64,000 nucleotides of DNA from contig NC_133122.1 of assembly GCF_033568475.1 (NCBI RefSeq), positions 16,558,763 to 16,622,762 of the forward strand. Direction: 5' to 3'. Within the stretch, counting starts at the first letter, position 1. Each line of letters begins with the position of its first letter. This stretch comes from Henckelia pumila. Lineage: Eukaryota; Streptophyta; Magnoliopsida; Lamiales; Gesneriaceae. The notes beneath the pieces were generated by a model. That model had not been told where the DNA came from. It was given only the letters and a program-made list of their open reading frames with translations, and did no database searches. Made by a program: the position numbers and the translations under genes. Shown here in pieces: positions 56,344 to 64,000 of this stretch.

Positions 56344-59300
56344 TTAAGACTCAACACGTGCAGAAGGAGAAAGCAGAGCACCGAGCCTTCTGGGGGTCGG
56401 TAATGAAGAGCATGGTCGCGGAGACAGGTTAGTGAGTTCCAATGCCTGTAACCTCAACTCCACAGGATAATCAGCAACACAACCAATCCGGGGGCCAGCT
56501 CCAGTAGACCATTTGATCGATAGCTGATGGCCCAATTGATATGACTTTGCAACATTCTTGGAGTTGATCCTTTCAAGAATTGCCGTTTTGGGAACGTCGG
56601 CTTTGGGGCTCTGGAGACCACCGGAGAGTGTCCTCTTGTAATCAGTTCTAACTTCAGGACGAATAGGTTTGGCTGTTTCGGGAGACAGGTTGTTCTCCTC
56701 AATTGGAATATCAGATGGAACTGATTCTGAAGGTAGAGAAACTTCAGGCACCGCCGCCTCGTCTTTTGCCCTCTTACTGTAATCAGAATAGTCATAGTCT
56801 TCGTTTGCCTTCCGTATCTGATAAAAGAGGAAATGGAACAAGAATATAAGGCGAAAAACTAAAAGCAGAATTACAAGTGGAACGATTGTTAGCCAGAAAG
56901 GTATATCAAAGCGAGAGAATGCATGAGAATGGGAAGCCTCCATGGTGATACAGAGATAGATCGTGTTCTAGTTATATCAACTTAATTACGCAAAATCTGA
57001 AGCAATTTATAGACGCATCTTGCCTCCAATATATAAGAATAAGTAGTTTTTTTTCCAACAATGTGTCGTTGATTGCATAGGTTCATCCAAAAAATAGAGA
57101 ATGTGTTTCTTCATAGGGCTAGTTAAAGAGATGTGTGCTGACATAGGTTAAGTGAATAGTAAGTCAGGGAAAATGTAGTGATATACCTCGACTTCTTCTA
57201 GATTGACTCCATTTTCCCCGAGAAAGGATAAAAAACAATCCAGGCTCTCATCAGTTGGTTTATAGTGTCCACTGTAAGGTGAGATACACTGAAGAGCACA
57301 AAGCGTGATCATGTTAGATCGAAATCATTGAATAATCTTACATCAGTGCAACAATAAAATTAGAAAGCTACAGCTTCTCCTCGCATGTGAAATTTCTTAG
57401 ATAGACATTTTACTGTGCGTATTTAGACAGAATGATGTATATAATTAAGAAATAGCAGAAGATTGACTTCAAGTGTTTGGGTTGTAGGTGACTTCCCTGA
57501 TAGCGTCCCTAAACTCACAAGGACTCGAGAACAAACTTCAAGCAGTATGTTTGCACTAAGTTTACATAGTGATAAATCAGCTAACAAAAAAGGATGGAGA
57601 GATGAATCAATCGAATTTATCAGCACCACAATGTCTTTAAATGTTGATCAAATCATGTATCATAGTATTTGTCTGATTTGGCAGTATTGGGGACATCATA
57701 AGAGTGCAAGTTGATCTCTGTTTAGTCTTTACCGGAACACACGTGAAACTTTTAGAGAGGTGCATTTGGATGTAAATTCATGTCAAAACATCAGGGAACA
57801 ATTTGATAACAACATCTCATATAGTACCTTAAGTATTCCATCCTCTGCCGCGAGCCTTCCAGCAGCTAGAGTAGCACCTCCAGCAAGAAAGCTTGAATGA
57901 TGGAACAATCCTTTCTTTTTCTGGAGGCAAGTCAAGTACGAGAATGAAACATAACTTGCAAGAAATGGAGGATAAAGAAAAACATCAAATATGTGATAAT
58001 GTGATTCTATCTGATAACCTGGCATTACCTCTCCAGCATAGAGTCTCTTGGTGGTGCCCATGACAAAGATCCATTTTGACCCAGGTGATCCTTCGTTTGT
58101 ATCAAGAGGTTTATCGGTGAGTTTTTGCAATAGTTTACCGTCAACAACTACATATTCATAGTGTTCTCTCTCTTGCTGGCCAAAGCAAACATATAACCGT
58201 TAATTGGTATTACTGCTTGGAATGACTCAGATTTGCAAAATTAAGGCAAGACGCCATTTACTATAATTGCATGGCTAAATTGTGATCACAGTTCTAAATA
58301 TATCTGCATTATGATTGTTTGAGCTTCTGCAAAATGGGGAAAATCCTAAAAGAAAACAAGTTTCTCAATACAAACTAACCAAAATCTTGGTCACCTACCG
58401 GTCCGAGATATTTGATACATTGCTGGCGAAGCTTTGATCTAGGGCACTCTTTAAGATCAACCTCTTTGCCATCTCCAAGATCCAACCTGCATAAAACAAA
58501 GAGTGCTGAGATCTCGACCTGCCTTTAAATTAGACACCATCTAATCAAATAAAAATGATATATGATACGTCCAGCTTTAAAGCATCAAAACCACAGAAGA
58601 TCAGAAAGCCATGAACTGAAAACCAATAAAAAATTCACCAATCTTCTCAACCTATATATTCATTTAATTAAGTAAAACTTTTCCGGATCATTAACAATTG
58701 CAGGTTGATATTTAGATAGTAACATGTAGACTTTGTTTTCTTCACTTTCTCCTGTACCACAAGAATTACACCGAGCTATCATATTTGACCACCTTTAAGT
58801 GGAGCACTATTGCACTACGATGGTGGCAATTTCAGGCCATTGATTCAAGCAAAAAAGTATTATAAACTAACAAGAAAGACATAAAAAATACAGATTTTTT
58901 TTCTCACCAGTAGAAGAAGGGCTGACCAGCATTACTTTTACACCACTCTTCATAGTAAATGTGTAAGCTGTGACCATATCGATGCCTAGGATCAATCTAC
59001 ACAGAAATACAACAGATAAAAAATGAAACAGGTTCGTAAAAAAGCATACCATTGTGAAAAAAGGGCCAAACAAAAATCTTAAGGACCGCGGATAAAATAT
59101 TCCAAAAGACTGGAAAAAAAAACAAATTAAAGCACTCACAGCCTCTATCCAGTGCTGAAAGGCCAACTTTTGTGCCTTGGCATCTTTGGACAAACCTTTG
59201 CCTACCTGTTCCCATATTTTTAATAAGCACAATCACACAACAGGGTATAATTCATTGCTCTCATCCGTCTCTTTCTTTCGTAATAATATCCATTCTTTTA

Positions 59301-59924
59301 TTTAATTTTTATTTAATATAAAAGCCATGGAAAACCAATCCGGTTCAAACCTTGGAAGCATTTAAAGTGACACGATTCCACCGCAACGCAGCACTCTCCG
59401 GCTTCAGGAAGTTGAAAAACGAGATTGTACTGTGATTTAATCTCGCGAAATCGATCGCCTGCCACCTTCAGATTCATCATGCAACGGGAGTTTAATAAAA
59501 CAAACACTTTGCCGACAGAGTAAGCGTAAAAAAAAGTAACAAAATAAAGCACACATCACAATTCACAAATCACATGACTACGTGGTGTATATGTACAAAA
59601 AAGAAGAACATTTATTGCACTGGCGAAATGAATTAATCGTTGATCACCGAAAAGGCAAGCTCACCACAGCTCTTCTGCAACAACGGCGGAATCAGCCAAC
59701 ATGCGGCGAGTACGGTAGCTCCGGTAGACCTTCTGAACTTTCATAGCGGCGCTCCGGGGACATCTCTCCGGAGCCTCACATTCCACGCCGTCCTCCGCCG
59801 CCATGGGTTCCTGCAGCACCTCCGAGGATCCGGAGAGATCAGAGATCCGGAATTCGGAATAGTCTCTGAAGGAGAAGGCAGGAATGTTATCAAAAGTGGG
59901 GAGCGCGTGGGGTTGGACCTCCAT
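56344..59924 (-). CDS. IQM-type calmodulin-binding protein
   Basis: Nine exons on the minus strand: 59924-59665, 59465-59351, 59205-59140, 58996-58908, 58486-58399, 58175-58029, 57920-57828, 57288-57187 and 56817-56344, giving 477 aa with consistent phases. An IQ motif lies at residues about 62-74 ([14 protein letters not shown]). The conserved IQM core follows, with [56 protein letters not shown] and [17 protein letters not shown]. The end carries the family signature [24 protein letters not shown] proteins bind calmodulin independently of calcium; Arabidopsis members act in stomatal, seed and root responses. The start chosen is ATG at 59924 after a CT-rich leader; an earlier in-frame ATG near 60020 would add about 32 residues. 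No lesions seen. Confidence 0.92.
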
Positions 59925-60140
59925 TGAAAGAGTGGGAGGAGGAGCTTCAGAGAGAGAGATAGAGCTACTTCCCCGCTCATCATACCTGTCCTTTTTAACG
60001 TTGCACATGAGCGTGCACATCACTCGCCACCCCCTGCGATTCAAACTCCACTCGCCCACCTAGTGGTACACTTTATCCAATCGTTTTCTCTTTATTTTTC
60101 TTATTATTCAGTCATTTTTCCGGTTGAGGAGATGTTACTC

Positions 60141-60257
60141 GGGTACTACCTTGCGGGTGACGTGGTGGCTCATGATTGGTTAAAATTAATGGATTCCAAG
60201 TGGGACTCACTAATTTCAACCAATCATGGATTACACGTCACCCGCATGGTAGTGCCC
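60141..60257. mobile_element. Hairpin element upstream of the IQM gene (copy D)
   Basis: Arms of about 50 bp: GGGTACTACCTTGCGGGTGACGTG..ATGATTGGTT on the left pairs with AACCAATCAT..CACGTCACCCGCATGGTAGTGCCC on the right. It lies about 215-335 bp upstream of the IQM ATG. Each arm carries a GGGTGACGTG motif, an ACGT core that bZIP factors often bind. No target duplication was identified. Confidence 0.6.
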
Positions 60258-60299
60258 TACGGGTGATATGTACTAAACCCATTTTTCTCATATAAATAG

Positions 60300-61000
60300 T
60301 ACAGTTTAGTACTAAGTATAATGTAACATAATTATATTTATGAGACATGGTGTTCTTGATATAAAATTAATATTTTTTTATTGTTTGGATAGAATAGAAT
60401 ATATTTATTATTAAATTCATCCGTTAATAGGAGTTCTTGTGATATTATTAACGATTGATTTCATGTAAGCATAAGTGCAGTCCCTAATGCTAAATCTGAA
60501 GATTCAAAATTGGTGTGAATTTGTAAGATCCATAATAATATATGACGCCAAATTAAAATTGGATCTTTAAATATAATGTGATGATACTATTTTTATTTTA
60601 ACATCTCTCATCAAGCAATATTAACACTAGTGTTGGTAGACATGTCATGCGTGTACATATTAAAATTTGTGTTCGTATAATTTTAGTGTAAAAAAAATTA
60701 TTTTATTAGGGTATGATATTTATAGATTATGTATTATTTTATTGAGATAATTTAAACTTTGGGATGTAGTAAAGAGATGTTGGAGAAATACTGGGAAATG
60801 ATTGAGATAATCACGAAAATTACTAATAAACTCACATAAAAAAGTTGAATAACAAATATTATTAATGGTAAAACTGTAACTTTGGTGTCACATTAACGAA
60901 AGGGTCGATGCTGGCAGACGGGTATTGTCCGTCCACCAACATCAAAGACTCAAAATCAATTGCATCTCATAATTAGCCTTCGTATGTTAATGTGGAAAAA
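60300..61000. other. AT-rich intergenic DNA
   Basis: No supported gene. A TCGATGCTGG fragment near 60905 recalls the hairpin-family ends. Confidence 0.4.
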
Positions 61001-61032
61001 TTCGAAGCTATCCTTCGGGTGGATCAATACGT

Positions 61033-61160
61033 GCTACACTCAGGGTAGTGCCCAAAAACTGATCTGGATGGACCAGATCAGTTTGTAGATCAAATGATTT
61101 GATCTGTTGAGCTGATCTGGGCCATCCAGATCAGCTTGAGGGTGCTATCCTAAAAGTAGC
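61033..61160. mobile_element. Hairpin element, TCGATG family (copy E)
   Basis: An almost perfect palindrome: GCTACACTCAGGGTAG and CTGATCTGGATGG.CCAGATCAG on the left pair with their counterparts on the right, down to a centre around AGATCAAATGATTTGATCT near 61100. GTAGCATCGA follows at 61155-61164. It contains several nested palindromes. Confidence 0.6.
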
Positions 61161-61794
61161 ATCGACTGAATTCCTTTGGGTAGCTACCCAAGGGTGCCAA
61201 AACTAAAAAACTTGTGGTTACATATATACTTTATTTTTGATGAAATTATTGTGTTTCTAATTGCATTTCACGTTTAATTCGTTTAGTCACCTTCGGATAG
61301 TCATAAATGTTTTCCCCTTTTAGTTATTATTATTATTATTATTATTATTCTTTTATAAAAGAAACCGAAATAAACTTTCAAACTTTCACGAAAATAATTG
61401 ATCCTAATAAATTATATACATCGAACCTAATATGAGACGGTGTTTGCAAATGATTAAAAAAATGATTATAGACTTTCTGTTACAAAGTTTCCAAGCTTTG
61501 GTAAACAAAATCCATAATCACTTTTTTAAATATTTACAAATACTAACATAATATTTTTTAATATGATAAAAATTCTTTGAATTTGTTTCGGGAGAAATTA
61601 GAGCTGCATGGGAATAAATTGAAGACTCCATTTTGGGTTCATATTTTTTTTGTAATTTTAGAACCTACTAACAAAATATTATAAAAACTCACTCAAACAT
61701 TACATTAACAAGTTAACTAAATTTATCTCTTTCGGCTCATGGTATTCTTGGATTAAGTATATGTTACGAGTCAAGTCGATAATGTTGTCTATAC

Positions 61795-62302
61795 TAGGGG
61801 TGTAAACGAGCCGAGCTATTCGTGAGCAACTCGCGAGTAGCTCGGTCAAAGCTCGACTCGAGCTCGAGCTCAAGTAGTTCGAGCATACAATTGAGCTCGA
61901 GTCGAGCTTTGAAACTATGTGATCGAATAGCTCGCGAGCTACTCGATAAGCCACATATATATATATTAAAAAATAATATAAATATATATAAATATAAATA
62001 TATATAATATTATATTATATTTATATATTAATTTATTTATAATATTTAATTTTATTTATTTTATTTATTATATTTATATATATATTTATTTTATAATATA
62101 TATAATATAATATTTTATTTATTTATTTATTTATATATTTTTAATTTTTATATATATATAATATAAAAGCTCGAGCTCGAGCTCGAGTACTCAAACTACA
62201 ACCGAGCTCGAGCTCGAGCTCATATTTTACTACTCGATCGAGCTCGAGCTCGAGCTCGAGTAGTGTGCTACTCGAGCTCGGTTCGGCTCGATAACACCCC
62301 TA
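61795..62302. mobile_element. hAT-type MITE with (CTCGAG)n arrays
   Basis: Inverted ends TAGGGGTGTAAACGAGCC and GGCTCGATAACACCCCTA have the classic hAT MITE start. The flanks are TCTATAC at 61788-61794 and 62304-62310 (7 of 8 bp alike). The inside has arrays of GAGCTCGAGCTCGAG on both sides of an AT-only core of about 200 bp (61955-62165). The frames on it are artefacts of the repeats. Confidence 0.75.
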
Positions 62303-62310
62303 ATCTATAC

Positions 62311-62948
62311 TCTATAGTCTAGCTAAGCCTAAATTTGCTTATTTTTTTTGTTCTATTTATAATGTAGTTTAGAAAAATAATGGATTCCCTTCTTGGTCAC
62401 AAAAAATTATAATTCATATATAACCTTTCAGAATAATACAATTTTCATTCCTACAAATAAGAAAAAAAAGAAAGTTGACTAAAAGATTTTTGTAACTTGT
62501 TGATGAAATGTCCTTATTCGACAAAACACGATCTCATCATGAGACGAGTCGATATTAATGGTCCAACTTTCACGTATTGGTCTCGATAGTTTCCAACCAA
62601 ATTTAAATAATGATTTAAAAATTGTTTCGGATCAAACTTGTTTTATTCCGTCATTTTAACAAAGTATGTCTATAGTTATTTATCCTAAACCACTTTCATT
62701 AACATCAACTGATACAAATAACCAAATATGTAGTGTTTTGAAATGATTTTGGGAAGCATTTTTGCTTTTCTTTCATAAAATTTTAAACTTTTGTGAAGGA
62801 AAAGCTCAAAATTACTTCCTAGAATCATTCCAAAACACTACAATAGCATTCGTCGAACCACTTTAATTTAAATGCAACAAAATATTTTTTATAAGGTCGA
62901 TTAAATACTTGAGGATCGTCTGATTTATAGGAAGAGATAAATGGGTTA
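62311..62948. other. AT-rich intergenic DNA
   Basis: A degenerate inverted repeat may lie at about 62745-62835 (TTTTGAAATGATTTTGGGAAGC against TTCCTAGAATCATTCCAAAAC). No gene. Confidence 0.4.
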
Positions 62949-62957
62949 TATATATAA

Positions 62958-63270
62958 GGAAAAATTGATTTTTTTGGTCCTGTATGTTTGTCACTTTGTG
63001 ATTCAGTTCTTTATATTTTCAGATTTCAGTTTTAGTCCGTTATCTTTATTTTTTTGGAAATTTTAATCCTTTTTCCGACGTGACGCTGACGTAACACCAA
63101 TTCAATGCTGACGTGGAGCTGACGTCTACAGTGCCACGTAAGTATTTTCGAATAAAAATGATCGAAATTGCCAAAAATCAGAACATGCAGGACTAAAACT
63201 AAAATGTGAAAACATAGAGGATCAAAATCGCAAAGTGACAAACATACATGACTAAATTTGCAATTTTTCC
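62958..63270. mobile_element. MULE-type MITE with long inverted repeats
   Basis: The ends GGAAAAATTG and CAATTTTTCC continue as long arms (about 110 bp) that share TGTATGTTTGTCACTTTG. The 9-bp flank TATATATAA lies at 62949-62957 and 63271-63279. The centre holds at least three TGACGT motifs (63079-63125) and a CCACGTAA. No coding capacity. Confidence 0.75.
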
Positions 63271-63279
63271 TATATATAA

Positions 63280-64000
63280 TGATATGATAGAAATTGAAAG
63301 ATAGATTGGAGTAATATAGTCATAAACATTTAGTATGCATTATTTTATATGCATTTAATTTGTATAATTATTTTGTTTACTTAATTAAGACTAACTATAG
63401 TATGTAACTTTTTTTAGTTACAATTTTTGTATCCAAACTGATCATAAAGCATACTCAAATGATTTCCATAAGAAGAATGACACATTCATCGGGAAAAAAA
63501 AACCGGAAGTCGAATTATTACATGCGCGGTGTTCTACATATGCCTTAACGATGGACCACACACTTCAAATGATATCATATATATGCTGTTACAAATTGAC
63601 AAATGATTTCTTGTTACTCACATGAGTCCACTTTGGTGGGAATTAGCTAGTGTGGTTGACGTTAAAAGGTTTATGCCTAAATGAACCATAGAAAATTTAT
63701 TGGAGAAAATGATAATTACGGAAACGTTTCATTCCACATTTTTATCATGTCACTAAAGGAGTGACGTATGTTTTGTGCGCGCATGTAAATATTTTTGTAC
63801 AAAAATATATTGTAAGTTGAAAGTTGACTCAAAAGTTAAGAAAGTGGATTCCATTTTACCTTTGTGCGTGTCTCACGTGGTTAGAAAAAGGATTCGTGAG
63901 TTTTTGTGTCGGGGTGGGCATGTGTGTTTGCCTGTTTGGGCCATTGCATTTTATTAAAATTGTTTTTTCAACCTTATATGTTTGTTTTTATTGAGATTTT
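63280..64000. other. Intergenic DNA to the window end
   Basis: No gene or RNA supported. An open frame of 60 codons near 63775 has no recognisable content. Confidence 0.45.

Noticed and set aside
57463-57714. 83-codon plus-strand frame inside the IQM gene
   Set aside because: It lies in an intron on the opposite strand and has no recognisable content.
59925-60059. Longer N-terminus for the IQM protein from 60059
   Set aside because: The codon at 60059 is GTG, not ATG. The CT-rich stretch before 59924 looks like a 5' leader.
61700-62007. Ser-rich frames on both strands near 61.8 kb
   Set aside because: They are translations of the CTCGAG/GAGCTC arrays in a hAT MITE.

Overview
This is nuclear DNA from a flowering plant, most likely a eudicot. 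The evidence is AT-rich intergenic DNA, introns with GT..AG borders, plant-specific genes (LITTLE ZIPPER, IQM, XSP1-type subtilase, plant purple acid phosphatase), plant LTR retrotransposons, and many MITEs and SINEs. The species cannot be named from the sequence alone. Exon borders were read by eye from splice sites and protein-family continuity.

Layout. 1-2.5 kb: AT-rich DNA with a fold-back element that carries a nested hAT-like insertion, then a Harbinger-like MITE. 3.1-4.2 kb (-): a plastid-type DUF1279/FAM210-like membrane protein in three exons. 5.9-6.2 kb (-): a small plant protein of unknown function. 6.2-11.2 kb: gene-poor, with candidate Helitron 3' ends. 11.25-11.47 kb (-): a ZPR3/4-type LITTLE ZIPPER microprotein. 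12.53-22.61 kb: a 10.1-kb Copia element of Sirevirus type with both LTRs and a perfect AATAT target duplication, lying about 640 bp upstream of the ZPR TATA box. 22.6-26.4 kb: MITE debris. 26.39-29.13 kb: a 2.7-kb non-autonomous LTR element (LARD type) with 628-630-bp LTRs, a CATTT target duplication and internal tandem arrays. 30.6-32.3 kb: two tRNA-derived SINEs.

The centre of interest is 32.3-55.9 kb. A complete purple acid phosphatase gene (436 aa, ending in KDEL) is followed by a complete XSP1-like subtilase gene (746 aa, 11 exons). A 6.74-kb segment, from inside PAP intron 2 to the last bases of the subtilase, is present three times head to tail at about 99% identity. Only the first unit is intact. 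Units 2 and 3 have 5'-truncated PAP fragments. The unit-2 subtilase has a stop codon in exon 2 and a 2.2-kb solo LTR in exon 4. The unit-3 subtilase has a 1-bp deletion in exon 5. The two internal unit junctions are identical, which suggests one illegitimate duplication followed by unequal crossing-over.

56.3-59.9 kb (-): a complete nine-exon IQM-type calmodulin-binding gene (477 aa) with a hairpin element upstream. 60-64 kb: intergenic DNA with hairpin elements, a hAT MITE rich in CTCGAG repeats, and a MULE-type MITE with clustered TGACGT motifs.

The PAP and subtilase are both predicted to enter the secretory pathway, but there is no operon-like logic; the genes appear independent. The best candidates for undescribed biology are the triplicated PAP-subtilase module with its stop-codon-making junction, the KDEL-ended PAP, a three-part motif of about 38 bp repeated some 15 times through the Sirevirus, and a family of GC-rich hairpins with TCGATG ends.
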